Positions 19,975-31,800 of a stretch of 64,000 nt of DNA are shown piece after piece. The notes beneath the pieces were generated by a model. That model was not told the DNA's origin. It saw only the letters and a program-made list of their open reading frames with translations, and ran no database searches. Each line of letters starts with the position of its first letter. Positions within the stretch are counted from its first letter, which is position 1. The position numbers and the translations under genes were made by a program. This stretch comes from Tetramitus jugosus. Taxonomy: Eukaryota; Heterolobosea; Eutetramitea; Acrasida; Vahlkampfiidae. The stretch lies in the NCBI GenBank assembly GCA_937625935.1, contig OW569358.1, positions 310,001 through 374,000 on the forward strand, written 5' to 3'.

Positions 19975-22563
19975 ATGACATTCACAAGAGCCATTGCCTT
20001 GCAAACTGTGTTCAACGCTCTTTCGAGCGTAACGGTCGCCTGCCATCGAATCTCTGGGGAAGACAATTGGCGCCAAACCAATTCATGTGAAACAAGAATG
20101 AAACATGTGGATGCAGAGTTGGCCAATGAGCTTTTGCAACCTCCTTCCAAACCAAGACAACCACAACAGCAAGTTTTGTTGTGTGAAAATGGTCAAGTTG
20201 ATAACAACAACAACAACACTGTCGCGACATCAATGATGATGCCTCCTAGTGTTTGGAGCAAGATTCATTTTAGTGTTTTGTTGCCTGCATTGAGAAGATT
20301 GAAGACTGTGATGCATCAGTCGCATCGCCACGATTTTTTGCAGAATGGTGTGTTATCATTGAGTGAAATGAGTCAATACTTGGATATTGTACCAGAGCTG
20401 GTCAAAGCTCTCAGGAGAACGAATCAAGTGCAATCCATTGCGCTCATATGGAACAAATTGTTGAAAAAGAGTGAAGAAGGTCACGCGCAATGTGAGACGA
20501 TCGATAGAACGGAGTTGTTTCGTTCAATGTTGGTCAATGAGTGTGGTGGCCGTAGCAGAGAAAATGGCGAACAAATGAGCTTTGAGCATGAATTTTTGAG
20601 TGCTTGGAACGAACAGATGCAATGCAGTGGAGCACCGATTGATTTGGAGCGATTCACGTGTGAAACGACACAAGAATTGTTTCATGCCATTCTACAATCG
20701 TTGCCTGACCACCCTGAACAACTGGTGCCATTCTTTAGACATTTGATTGAAAAGGTGAATCAGAATGATGTACTCGCACGATTATTGGTATTTTATTATA
20801 TTGTCGAGAGAGGTGTGCCTTTCGAGTACTTTGATGTGTTTTCAGAGGTTGGATCGTACTTTGGACGACCAGGATTGAGTGTGTACGAACGAGTTGCCCA
20901 CTATCTATTTTATCAGTTACCCTCGTGTCCATTGCAATTGGTGAATGATGAAGAACCTTCTTGTATTCCAGTTAGAACTGTATTTGATCTCTATTCTGAT
21001 TGGTATCAGAGGCCAAAGGTCGTTGAGATGGTCCTACCAAACTTCATAGGTGCTGGATTCAAAACCTCTAAATTGATACTCAATTTTATAGAGCATGTGA
21101 AGAATAAGACAAACGGTGAAATTGATTGTACGAATTGTATTTTAAAGACGCATAACGATGCTACTGCTGCTACATCAGAGTCAACAGATTGTGAGCCTGA
21201 GTATGGAGGCATACAAGGACTAGATGTCACTGTCTCGTCCTTGTCAAAAGATATGAATCAGTTACGAAAGTTTGGTCGATTAGCAATGTTTATCGATTGT
21301 ATAGGGAATGGAAATTTACAAAACTGTAAGGGAGATGCAGTGAGCACAATGAACTCTGATGACTTACTGGAACTGTGCTACGTGTTATGGAGTGAGGATG
21401 ATAGAAGAAGAGTATGGGGTCATGCACTGAGATACACTCCAAATCCAACAACAAGTTCATTCTCTCAAGATGTAACATCGGTCATCCATGCCACTTCACT
21501 ATCCATCAAGGATCACTCCACAAACAACGAGCGCAGCATCCTTGTCGGAAAATTGCAGGCTCTCTCACTAGAATGCAGAAATTGTAAGCTGTTCAGTCAC
21601 TTCCGGACCTTGTTCAACCAACCCAACAATTTGCAAACATTGTACGAGGCATCGCGCATCACACTTGATATTGAACAAAATCCATCCAATACTCATAAGA
21701 CTCCTTACTCGAGAGAAGTCCTATATTTGTGTAGGTTGTTTGTTGATCCAATGTTACCCTGCAGAATTCCAATGAGTGACATCCGTCTCGGATTTTCAGA
21801 ATTATCCGTCTCGGGTGATGGTTCTGAACGAACACTAACTATTTCATTCAGAGAAGCCAAGGACTCTATCTCATTTGCCATTCTAATGGGCAATTACTCG
21901 ACAGACAAGCAAATAGAGTTCTCGCATCAATCTGGTCAATTCATTCAAGATGATCTCGTGTACCCAGACTCCTATCTGTTAACCATATCGACAAAAGAAG
22001 AGAATGGATCGAAACGTGTGAGAGTACCAAAGATTGGGCGTGAGTGCTATGACCTTCTTGGACGCACAGCCGATCCACATGCGGGACTAGTGATTGGCTA
22101 CGGTTGCTCAGTGTTCCACTCTAGCCTTCAATTTATCCAGTTGACAGCGGCCAGTCATGGTTTCTATCAACCAGAACACTTGAGAGCTATTCAGAGTGAA
22201 ATGTTCAAAGTGAACCCATCGCTGCATCATCGACATATGTTGGCCACGTTCCACACTGACCAATTAATACAAGTCATTCACTCCAAGGAATGCACAGAAG
22301 CCATATCCTATCGCCAATACATTGTGAGCAATCCAACATTGCTTCACTTGGTAACGAACGAGCCTGCACACCAGCACTGCTTACCGTATATCAACCATCA
22401 GCAGCAACCGTCAGAAGGCATGTTTAATGACTACACGACGCGAATGGCCTTCCTCCAATATCATTATCCTGACCTCTACCCAACAAGTCAGACCAGCAAG
22501 GAACTCATCAACCCTCGTGTCAGCTTCTACGACGGCTCCAATGTCACAATTCACTCGGAATAG
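19975..22563 (+). CDS. Orphan 862-residue protein
   Basis: Not recognised. An intronless frame beginning at an ATG in AAACAAGATG context. No signal peptide or transmembrane helix. The N-terminal third is helical (PALRRLKTVMHQ, LVKALRRTNQVQSIALIWNKL), a Cys pair pattern (ECRNCKLF) occurs near residue 525, and the last third has beta-rich segments (ERTLTISFREAKDSISFAILMGN; DPHAGLVIGYGCSVFH) that are reminiscent of SPRY-like or concanavalin-type folds, without a decisive motif. AATAAA lies about 30 bp after the stop. The 238-bp upstream spacer shows nothing recognisable apart from a CRE-like TGACGTTG. Confidence 0.7.
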   Translation: MTFTRAIALQTVFNALSSVTVACHRISGEDNWRQTNSCETRMKHVDAELANELLQPPSKPRQPQQQVLLCENGQVDNNNNNTVATSMMMPPSVWSKIHFSVLLPALRRLKTVMHQSHRHDFLQNGVLSLSEMSQYLDIVPELVKALRRTNQVQSIALIWNKLLKKSEEGHAQCETIDRTELFRSMLVNECGGRSRENGEQMSFEHEFLSAWNEQMQCSGAPIDLERFTCETTQELFHAILQSLPDHPEQLVPFFRHLIEKVNQNDVLARLLVFYYIVERGVPFEYFDVFSEVGSYFGRPGLSVYERVAHYLFYQLPSCPLQLVNDEEPSCIPVRTVFDLYSDWYQRPKVVEMVLPNFIGAGFKTSKLILNFIEHVKNKTNGEIDCTNCILKTHNDATAATSESTDCEPEYGGIQGLDVTVSSLSKDMNQLRKFGRLAMFIDCIGNGNLQNCKGDAVSTMNSDDLLELCYVLWSEDDRRRVWGHALRYTPNPTTSSFSQDVTSVIHATSLSIKDHSTNNERSILVGKLQALSLECRNCKLFSHFRTLFNQPNNLQTLYEASRITLDIEQNPSNTHKTPYSREVLYLCRLFVDPMLPCRIPMSDIRLGFSELSVSGDGSERTLTISFREAKDSISFAILMGNYSTDKQIEFSHQSGQFIQDDLVYPDSYLLTISTKEENGSKRVRVPKIGRECYDLLGRTADPHAGLVIGYGCSVFHSSLQFIQLTAASHGFYQPEHLRAIQSEMFKVNPSLHHRHMLATFHTDQLIQVIHSKECTEAISYRQYIVSNPTLLHLVTNEPAHQHCLPYINHQQQPSEGMFNDYTTRMAFLQYHYPDLYPTSQTSKELINPRVSFYDGSNVTIHSE

Positions 22564-22640
22564 TCAAAAACACAACTACTACTAAAAGCAACAATAAACA
22601 AACCAATAAACGGATTGGATATCCACATGAATTCATCTAT

Positions 22641-23549
22641 TTATTGATCTTGATAAGTTGGTGGTTGAGGAGCATACATTTGTTGTTCGACAGGTTGTGC
22701 ATATGCAGGTTGTGGTTGATTTGGATCCACCATGATCATTGGCTGTTGTTGAACATACATATGTTGCTCAACAGGTTGTTGAGTCCACTGTTGCTGTGGC
22801 TGAGCGTGTTGTTGATGCGGTGGTTGAGCACTGGCCATCATCACATATTGCTGTTGTGGTTGAACAGGCTGAGGATGCTGTGGTTGAACAGGTGCAGCTT
22901 GCACAGGAGCAGATCCTGACTTTGCTGCTGCCAAATGCTGATTCAACAAGTTGCATCTCGTCTCAGCAGTGGATTGAGGCTCAGGTGGTGAAACCTCCAC
23001 AGTCTTTCCGTCATCCAAGTTCAAAATGACGACTTTGCCTGGTTGACCATCGACATTGCCACCAGAGGAGACCATGGCAGCAGAGACGACTCTCGCATAG
23101 GGAACAGTAGTCAATCTCTTGGTACCGTTTGTCAGAGCTCCCACCTTTCTCACTTCAATATTGCCTGTGGCATCATTAAAGTCAAGTGATGTTGCTTGTT
23201 GACTGAGAGCTAAGAAGCAGCAACTGACCCAGCAAATTAAGCAACCAATCCAGTTGATGACAGCAAGAACGATACCAATGATCAAGAAGACGGATGCCTT
23301 GTTGTTTGGAATCTTGTAGTAGAATCTATAGATTTTTATGTGTGTGTTTGTGGTGTTTCAAGTATGAAGAAGTAGAATGAGAGAGCTACAGTGTGAGATT
23401 TCATATTTTGGAAGAATGAGCCCATGAAAAAAAAAACGAATCAAAAAGCTCACAAATCATAAAGAGAGGGCCTAGAGTCAAATAATATTGACAAAAGTAG
23501 CACACAGCACGTACCTACCACCAGTTGGTGAATTACCCGCACCTAGCAT
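22641..23549 (-). CDS. Small membrane protein with Pro/Gln-rich tail, paralog A
   Basis: Product unknown, 239 residues. Exon 1 is only 35 nt (23549-23515, MLGAGNSPTGG plus two bases), the intron is 23514-23326 (GTACGT...CTATAG, 189 nt), and exon 2 is 23325-22641; the split Arg codon (AG|A) is shared with the neighbouring paralog. Residues about 22-52 form one long or two short membrane segments (FLIIGIVLAVINWIGCLICW). A folded-looking 90-residue domain follows with the shared motif DFNDATGNIEVRKVG and a second block, GQPGKVVILNLDDG. The C-terminal half is Pro/Gln-rich (PQ, QQQ, PPHQQHAQ) and likely disordered. The TAA stop lies in AATAAA (complement 22640-22645). Confidence 0.82.
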
Positions 23550-23813
23550 ATTATTGTTGAAGTGTGATTGTTTTTTTTTGATTGTGTATGTGTTGCGCAA
23601 ATTGAGAGGAGTCGTAACCCATCACCAAATGAAGAGAGATGTTTGCCAACTTGCCACACAAAGTTCGCAGGCTGCAATAATGAACGCCTGTCACTCTCGC
23701 CTAAAATCCCGCTGCGCGTACAGAAATTCTGTTTGGTCATGCCTCAAAAAAGTAAATCGGCAAATCTTGAATGTATGTAAACCGAACGAACCCAACTGAC
23801 AAATTTATTGAAT

Positions 23814-24527
23814 TTAAACCTGAGGGGTGTATGGTTGTTGTTGCTGTTGTTGTGGGTCAACATATTGTGGTTGTTGTGGATCAACATACTGTGGTTGAAC
23901 TGGTTGAGCATATTGTGGTTGTGGTTGTTGTTGAACCACTGGAGCTGAAGCTTGTTGTTGTTGTGCAGGGACACCGTTCTTTGCATCGGCCAAGTGTTGG
24001 TTAACCAAGGCAACTCTAGTCTCAGCAAGAGTTTGAGGCTCTGCTGCAGAGATGTGAACAGAGGTACCGTCGCTCAATGTCAAAACGACAATCTTTCCTG
24101 GTTGACCTCCAACAACGGATCCACTGTCAATCAATGCTGCACTGACAGCAGAGGCATAAGGAACCAACTTGTGTTCAGCAACACTACCCAAGAGAGTACC
24201 AACCTTCTTTACTTCAACGTTGCCAGTAGCGTCGTTAAAGTCAACAGAGTAGGACTGTTGTTGAGTGGCCAAGAAGCAGAAAGCAGCCCAGCAGATGAAG
24301 AAGGCAATCCAGTTGATCACGAAGAAGACGAGACCAATGATCACGAGAATGATAGCCTTTTCATTTTGAGTTTTGTAGAAGAATCTGAATTTTTCACACA
24401 CAATCACATATAAAAGGTGTTAGGACAAGAGAGCTCACTTCAACAAGCAGACAAAATTCGAGTGTGTCACTGAATAAACATACCTTCCGTTAGTTGGGGA
24501 AGCACCGGAACCAATACCTTGAGCCAT
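23814..24527 (-). CDS. Small membrane protein with Pro/Gln-rich tail, paralog B
   Basis: Tandem paralog of the preceding gene, 204 residues. Exon 1 is 44 nt (24527-24484, MAQGIGSGASPTNG plus two bases), intron 24483-24385 (GTATGT...ATTCAG, 99 nt), exon 2 is 24384-23814. The same phase-2 intron position, membrane segment (AIILVIIGLVFFVINWIAFF), DFNDATGNVEVKKVG motif, GGQPGKIVVLTLSDG block and AETR..L.NQHLA..K segment show a duplication. The tail is shorter, made of VDPQQPQY-like repeats. No known domain recognised; both could be type-II or hairpin proteins with a cytosolic or luminal PQ-rich tail. Confidence 0.82.
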
Positions 24528-25566
24528 TGTTTATACGAGTGTTACTAGTATGAATTTGTTGTGAAGTGTGTGTTTTTCAAATATTGACAGCAAAAAGTAA
24601 TCCTGTTTTCTTTCTGGGAGACAACGGGAAGCCTTGTTGAGTTCGCAGCAACGACAATTCTCAGCCGTCACAGACCCCCTCAAATCTGTTTTTCCGATAC
24701 CCATAGAAAAACCACAAAACAGGCAATCAGGGAATTAGAATCAAAGTTGTAAGGCAGCGAATCAGATGAAAAAAACAGCTGTCAAGTGTTTTGAAACACA
24801 GGACGCTTTTTTAACATCGACATGAACTTTTCTCAGCATCTACTGATCGTGATGTAATTCTGATTGTAATCTAATTATTCCACATTCAAGAGATGCGATG
24901 AGTTCTCCACCGACAGCCGGCTCAGTGCATTGCACATGCAACACAAAACGCACACAAAAAATCGTAAGGTTAGATTAGGGTAATCAAGTACGCGCAGTAC
25001 GTTAAGTCGCAGGAAGATAAAATGCGATCGCATGGTCCCTTTGCACACGTTGTTTGCCTGAATAAAAAGCTCTTAACTCAGTTACATGGACAGATTCACC
25101 GAAATTATGGCCAAAATGAAGATTGGTAAACATAATGTAAAGGATTTGCAAGCATTGACAAAATCACAGTCAGATGCGTTTGACTACATGGGCTAACCAC
25201 TGTCAATGACCAAAATGATGGTCGAAGACAAGAATCGATAGTACGCACCAATTTTTTTCATCATCGCCATATCTCATTTCTGTTGGAAAGGTAGGACAAC
25301 TTAATTTTAAACAATGCTACTCTAACGTCCAGAAAGAAACTCATCTAAGTGCCTTACAGTGATGATTTTTTGTATCTTGGGGTGGAGTGATGGTCCAGCC
25401 GTTTATATTTTGTAGATGCGCACAAATCGCCCAAAAATCGAATGGAAACAGCTAAGAATACACTCAAAAACCCCTGCCTTGGGGGGATTGTTTTTCTCTC
25501 CGGTATCCCAATTCCAACAACAACGCAACGCACCAAAGAACCAGAATCAGAAAAACAAAAAACACA
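24528..25566. other. Gene-poor 1.04-kb spacer
   Basis: Lies between divergent genes and should hold two promoters. It has no long frame, no tRNA-like T-loop and no repeat family. A TATA-like TTTATATTTTG is near 25402, and a 36-codon open frame lies at 25086-25196. Confidence 0.6.
25086..25196 (+). CDS. Possible 36-residue micropeptide or gene remnant
   Basis: An ATG-to-TAA frame with coding-like composition (starts MDRFTEIMAKMKIG, ends DAFDYMG) in an otherwise empty spacer. It may be a chance frame, a real micropeptide or a decayed exon. No homolog recognised. Confidence 0.2.
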   Translation: MDRFTEIMAKMKIGKHNVKDLQALTKSQSDAFDYMG

Positions 25567-27075
25567 ATGTCCACCGCCACCACATCATCATCAGCGAACC
25601 AAATTGCATCGACAGTCGCTACTCTTCGCAAAAACTTTCTCACTGGCGTCACCAAAAGCTATGAATGGCGTATTGAGCAACTCAACCAACTCAAGAAGCT
25701 TCTCAAAGACAACACACATCGCTTCGAAGACGCTCTCCATCAAGATTTGCGTCAGGCAAGGTTATTGAAAATGGTAGAAGTGTACAATCCCATTCTAGAG
25801 TGTGAGGATGCCATTGCCAACCTTAAAGATTGGATGAAACCAGAGCATACAGTGGTTCGTTCCATTTCGAATCAACCAGCAAAGGCCTACACGATCAGAG
25901 AACCATTGGGAACCATATTGATGATTTCACCTTGGAACTATCCCATTTCACTCGTTGTAAAGCCATTGGTCGGAGCAATTGCAGCGGGAAATAATGTGAT
26001 TATTAAGCCGAGTGAAGTGGCGCCTGCGTGCAGTCGATTATTTGCAGAATTGGTGCCCCTGTATATGGACGAGAACAATGTCAAGGTGATTGAGGGAGCT
26101 GTCGAAGAAACGACACAATTGTTGAAGCAACGTTTCGATCACATCATGTACACTGGAAATACGGCAGTTGGAAAAATTGTCATGAGAGCTGCGAGTGAGC
26201 ATTTGACGCCAGTTACGTTGGAACTCGGTGGAAAATCACCTGTTATTATTACAAAGAAGGCAAACATTGATTTGGCTGCAAAGAGAATCACTTGGGCCAA
26301 GTTTACCAATCTGGGTCAAACGTGTGTCGCTCCGGATTATGCACTGATTGATTCGTCTGTCAAGAGTGAGTTTTTGGATCGAATGAATCACTATGTCAAG
26401 GAATTTTATGGTAGTGATGTTCAGAAGAGTCCAGACTACTCTAGAATCATCAATGAGAGACATTGTGATCGTATTCAGGGATTGTTGAACGGTCATGGTG
26501 GTAAGGTGGTCATGGGAGGAGATGTTGACAAGTCGGATCGTTATGTAGCTCCAACTATTGTCATTGATCCATCCAAGGACTCAAAACTGATGCAAGAGGA
26601 GATTTTCGGTCCTGTGTTGCCAGTTTTGACCATTAATAACCTCGATGAAGCAATTGAATACATTAATGACAATGAGAAGCCTTTGGCACTGTACTTGTTC
26701 TCATCTGATTCAGGAGAGAAGAACAAGGTGGTGAAGGAGACATCTTCCGGTGCTCTATCAATCAATGATCTCGTTCTTCATGTTCATGTTTCTGAACTGC
26801 CATTTGGAGGTGTCGGCCACTCTGGCATGGGTGCTTACAACAGCAAGAGAACTTTCGATACGTTCTCTCATGAGAAGCCAGTGTTGGAAAAGGCCACTTG
26901 GTTAGATCCATACATTCGTTATCCACCTTACAATGACACCAAGATCAAGCTGCTCAAGGCTTCATATATGAACCTCTCTCTGGATAATTTATTCTTCAAG
27001 TATATTCCATTGACGATACTGCTGACTGGAGCCATTGTTTTCTCCTACGTGGCTCTACTCAGTGGAAAGTTCTAA
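25567..27075 (+). CDS. ALDH3A2: Fatty aldehyde dehydrogenase, ALDH3 family, C-terminal anchored
   Basis: NAD(P)-dependent oxidation of long-chain aldehydes to fatty acids, probably on the ER membrane. 502 residues, matching membrane-bound ALDH3. Motifs in order: ISPWNYP (cofactor site), KPSE, TGNTAVGK, catalytic-base Glu219 in LELGGKSP, nucleophile Cys253 in GQTCVAPDY, EEIFGPVLPV, and PFGGVGHSGMG. The last 25 residues (IPLTILLTGAIVFSYVALL) are a hydrophobic tail anchor as in mammalian FALDH. It converges on CDK8 with 38 bp between stops and has AATAAA at 27099-27104. Confidence 0.93.
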   Translation: MSTATTSSSANQIASTVATLRKNFLTGVTKSYEWRIEQLNQLKKLLKDNTHRFEDALHQDLRQARLLKMVEVYNPILECEDAIANLKDWMKPEHTVVRSISNQPAKAYTIREPLGTILMISPWNYPISLVVKPLVGAIAAGNNVIIKPSEVAPACSRLFAELVPLYMDENNVKVIEGAVEETTQLLKQRFDHIMYTGNTAVGKIVMRAASEHLTPVTLELGGKSPVIITKKANIDLAAKRITWAKFTNLGQTCVAPDYALIDSSVKSEFLDRMNHYVKEFYGSDVQKSPDYSRIINERHCDRIQGLLNGHGGKVVMGGDVDKSDRYVAPTIVIDPSKDSKLMQEEIFGPVLPVLTINNLDEAIEYINDNEKPLALYLFSSDSGEKNKVVKETSSGALSINDLVLHVHVSELPFGGVGHSGMGAYNSKRTFDTFSHEKPVLEKATWLDPYIRYPPYNDTKIKLLKASYMNLSLDNLFFKYIPLTILLTGAIVFSYVALLSGKF

Positions 27076-27113
27076 ATGTGATGAATGATCCTTCGTGTAA
27101 TAAATACAATGTT

Positions 27114-28722
27114 TTATTTTCTCCGTTTGGTTGCTGGCTCGTTTGTGGGTGCTGCTTGTCGCTTCCTTGCTTGAGTGTTCTGGGCTGGTCTAGTTGGTGG
27201 TTGTGATCCAGAGATCTGTGGATTCACAGGTGGATGTGGTTGATTGGACCCCGCAACTGGATGTGATGGTGCATACCGTCCTGCAGTTGGATGTTGTGCC
27301 GGCTTCTGTGGTGGTGCGGACTGTTTCGCATGAGGCATGGTTCCAGTAGGTGGTACATTCGGTGGATTCGTACTTAGATAAGATGGATGTTGTATTGGCA
27401 CTTGCTGATCAGGCGGTGGCGCATTTACATTCTCTGTTTCACTCTTTTGCTTCTTCTCATCCGTCACGGTATGCTCAGGGTACATGAACGTTCGCTCCCT
27501 TCCAAAGCAACTCAGCGAAGGTTGTGGCTGTTCATCAAAGAACGGATGCTTGAGTGCCTCTCGTGCAGTGATTCTCTGCTGTGGATCATACGTCAGCAAT
27601 CGTTTCAATAAATCGAATGCATGCTTCTTTGGATCGAGCTTTGTGAACGCATGCAGCTGAGAATGATACTTTGGATAGTTTTGAATGTGATGATATTCGG
27701 GTAAATCAGGCAATGTTGGCCACATTTCCACCGTAGGCGAGCCAAGAATCTTAAAAATGTACTCGACTTGATACTTTTGGAACGGGTTCTGATTGTGCTC
27801 ATTCTTGACTTCCTTTCCATCAAACAGTGCCTTTCCCGTGACCAACTCATTAAAAATACAGCCGACAGCCCACATGTCAATCGCAGGAGTGTAGTGCTTT
27901 GCACCCAACAAGATTTCTGGTGCACGATACCAAATGGTCACAACAGGACCGTCGTCTCCCAACTTTCGAATCGGATCCTTGAATATTCTCGCCAGACCAA
28001 AATCAGCAATCTTCACCGTACCGTACTCACCATCATCATCGTTCAACAATATGTTTGCCGGTTTCAAATCTCGATGTATAATCCAATTGGCATGCAAGTA
28101 CTCTATGCCTCTCAAGATTTGCCACAGAATACTCTTGACCACTGGTTGATCCAACCGCTTTGGCAGTGGAACTCTCTTGTTGGAGTAGGGCAACGGAGGT
28201 CTCCTGTTCTGCTGTTGTTGCTGCTGAGCATAGTAGACACTGACATCGATTGGCTTCTCAAACACGTTCAACTGCAGTTCCTTATTGTGATACTTTAACA
28301 ATTTCTCCAAGTCTAATTTACAATAGTTGCACACCATGACCAGGGATCGATCATTGGGCTCAAACACCACATCTCTCACCTTTAAAATATTTTCATGATC
28401 CAACTCTCTCAATAACTAATAATAACATTGGATATCAATCAATCAATCAATTAATTATCCATGACACATAAGAAGAAGAAATGATTTTTTTTTCTCGAAA
28501 GCTTACATTGATTTCTCTGCACACAGTGATGGGAATACCTTCACCTTCTCTCGTGAGCTTAAACTTGAAGCTTTTCATGGCCACTTGTTGACTGTTTGAT
28601 TCTCTGTCACGTGCCAATCGAACAATACCATATGCTCCCTCACCAATCTTTCCAATGACATCGTATCGCTTCACAAAATTCTCATACTTGAACTGAGATT
28701 TATCGCGTAGTCGTGAAGTCAT
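27114..28722 (-). CDS. CDK8: Cyclin-dependent kinase 8 (Mediator kinase)
   Basis: Ser/Thr kinase that with cyclin C forms the Mediator kinase module regulating RNA polymerase II. Exon 1 is 28722-28507, intron 28506-28416 (GTAAGC...ATTAG, 91 nt), exon 2 28415-27114; 505 residues. The P-loop is GEGAYG, the ATP lysine K50, the C-helix E70 within PITVCREI (CDK8 signature is SMSACREI), HRD 186-188 (HRDLKPANILL), DFG 210-212 (ADFGLARIFKDPIRKL, typical of CDK8), and the T-loop reads VVTIWYRAPE without a phosphorylatable Thr before the APE in the CDK2 position. A Gln-run insert sits at about 135-150 before the catalytic loop. The C-tail is Pro/Gln-rich. The ATG at 28722 is used; the longer frame starts at TTG. 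TAA is within AATAAA (complement 27113-27118). Confidence 0.85.
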
Positions 28723-28865
28723 GTTAGTGGAAGCAGAGAATCGATTTTTTTTGATTGCACCCTGAGAGCAAAAATGTTTGATTCCTGGTTTTGGTGGAAG
28801 AAAAAAAATTGTTTTCGGTGTCAGGGAATACAATGATGTGTTGATGCAGTTTATTTCATTCTTAG

Positions 28866-31800
28866 TTAGAGGGTGATGCTCTGTTCGTGAACATTAATTG
28901 TGTAATTGTCATTCAGTTCCTTGAGCCTTTGTTCTCTCAGTTCGGTCAGTGACTGTTCATCGTGATCTGGCTTTTGCTCTCCACTCTCGTTCTTGGCCTC
29001 TTTGGCTTCCTGAGCTTCCTTCTCTTGTTGATCCTTCTTTGCAGCAATTCTCAATCGGGTAGAGAACTCAGCTCTCAATACAGCTTCATGAAGGGATGGA
29101 AAACAGCTCTTTCTGAAGACGTTGTAAGCACCACCACATTTCAATACGTCCTTGATTGATTTCTTGAGTCCAGCAGTGTAGAACTCAATCTGTTCATTGT
29201 CCAAGAATTTCTTCAAATCAACAAAGGTACCAACAGCTGTGGAGTCAGACTGATTGATACTGGAGCAGTCAAGAACGACAGCGTACACAGTCCATGGTGC
29301 TTTTCTGATGAGTTTGTTGATTCTGTGTCTAAAGTAGGTAATATTGGCAAAGTACAAATCGGCATCAAATCTCATGATAAGAACACCAGGGGTATCGATA
29401 ACGTCCTTTGATTTCTTCGATTCCTCATACATATTAGTACCTGGCACTCTACCCAACTTGTTAAATCTAGGTCGAGTAGTACGATAGACCACCAAGGCCA
29501 TGGAAGCGGCGATACCGATGAGAATACCTTCTGCAATACCAATGAACAAGGTACAGAAGAATGCAATAAATAGAAGGAAGAAATCTCTCTTCTTCACCTT
29601 GTAGGTAAAGAACATTTGCTCGTAATCGAAAATCTTCTTACAAGAGTACATGATAATAGCAGCAAGGGCAGGCTAGTAATGATAATCAAACAAGGAATCA
29701 ATGAAAGAGTCAGCATGAATGTCAGACAAAAAAGCACAATAAATTCAAAGGGAATGGAAAAACAAACCTTTGGTAGATAGTATGTCAATGGAGTCAAAAA
29801 GAGTAGTGTCAAAACAACACAAATTCCACTGATGAATCCACATAATTGAGTTCTGGCACCAGAGTTTGCATTGACAACAGTTCTTGGCATAGAACCAGAT
29901 CCAGGGAACACCTTGATCCAACTTCCAATCAAATTACTGGCTCCAATAGCAATCAATTCCTGGTTATAATCCAATTCGTAACCGTTTTGCAGTGCATAGA
30001 ATTTACCAATAGAAATGGCCTCCAAGTAACCGACGAGACCAATAGGAATACAGAGTGTTAACAACTCTCTGAATGATGTTTTTGCTGTCGCCTCCCTCAA
30101 GTGAGGCAAACCAATAGTTGGTAGACCTGATGGCACATTACCAACAATCTTGATTCCATTCACAGTGTGATTATGCTCATCCAATTTTCCTGTAGCCTTC
30201 TTCAAGATGGACATGGAGACAATGGCCACAACTACAAGTGCCAAAACACCGGGAATCTTGTGCAATGAGAAATGACGAGGCAAGTTGAATTCTTTTCCAA
30301 ACAACTTGACCTTTCTCTGCTTCTTGAGTGAGAAGTGGAACTTGTCGAAAAATAGGAGGAATACGAGACAACATAGACCCAACAGCAACGAAGGGACATG
30401 AATCTCATTGATCGCTTCAGCCAAATTTCTGATTGATGCATGGAGTCTCGTATCTTGTGGCATATGCAATCCAAGCAAATAATTCATCTGAGAAAACAAA
30501 ATAATAATAGCAGAGGCCGAAGTGAAACCACTCAACACTGGATAACTCATAAAATTCACAAGATAACCAAGTCTCAAAACACCACAGATAAATTGCATTG
30601 AACCAATCACCAAACCAAACAGTAAAGCATAGGCAATGAAGAGTTCGCTACCTGCTTCTGGCTTGACAGTCAACTTTCTCAAGCCATCAGCAAGCACAAT
30701 CGAGCAAAGAGCAGTTGGACCCATGGCCAACTGCTTTGAAGTACCAGTTATACTATAGACAAACAATGGAATCAAAGCGGCATACAATCCATAAACTATT
30801 CAAATGACAAAAAAAGTCAGATAAGCTTCACAACAACAACAAAATAATAAAAGCTTAGGACTAATGAGTGATACATACTTGGTGGTGTTCCTACAATCAT
30901 CGCATAACCCATACCCTGTGGAATCAACATCGCACCAATGGTCACACCCGCAATGATATCATTCTTAATCAAATTAAGAAAATCAAATCTATATTCTGGC
31001 AACCAGTTCAACACTGGGAAAAAGTTGGACAAGAATTTGATGACTCTTCTCCACAATGGCAAACTCACTTGTTCCTTTGTTTGAATTTCATCGTGCAAAT
31101 TCACAACTTCAGCCTTTTGTTCCAATGATTTGACTTCATGTTGTTGAATGGTGGCATTTTGCTCTGCATCAACAGAGTCAAACAAATCACCAACTTCATC
31201 CTTCAAGAAGAACATTTGACTCTTATCGACAGCCAATTCTTGATATTTTCTGGCCATTGGAGCCAACTCATGCTGACTTTGATGAAACTCGAACAATTCT
31301 GTAAATGATAACGGCGGCAAATACAAAAAAACAAGCACAGGGTGTGAGCTAAAAAAATTCCATTCACATTGTTCCAAAAAATGGTGGAAAAAAATCAACA
31401 AGAACAACGGACAAGCAGCATACATACCATCCTTATATCTGGTGTTCAAATGGAACTTTGCTTGCTTAATCAAGTTCTCATACTCTGTAGCGTCATTGGA
31501 TGGCATCTTCTCCAACTTGTCAACCAACTGTTCAAACATTTGATTGTAATAGGCGGTGAAAGCAAATTCATCACGAATCACATTCTCCAACATCAAATGA
31601 TTCTTAAGCTTCTCTAACAATAGCTTGTAATACTCATCAACGATATCAAGCACCTTGTTTGGTTCTTCTTCGTCACTCGATGCATAAAAACCCTTGTTTA
31701 TTCTTCTTCCTCTGGTGACTGCAGATGTGTTGGTGTCATCTGCTTCCTCTTCATACATGGTGGCTCTCACAAATTGATTCTGATGTTGTTGTTGATTTTC

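Noticed and set aside
24961-25000. TTAGATTAGGG resembling telomeric repeat
   Set aside because: A single, imperfect occurrence without tandem copies.
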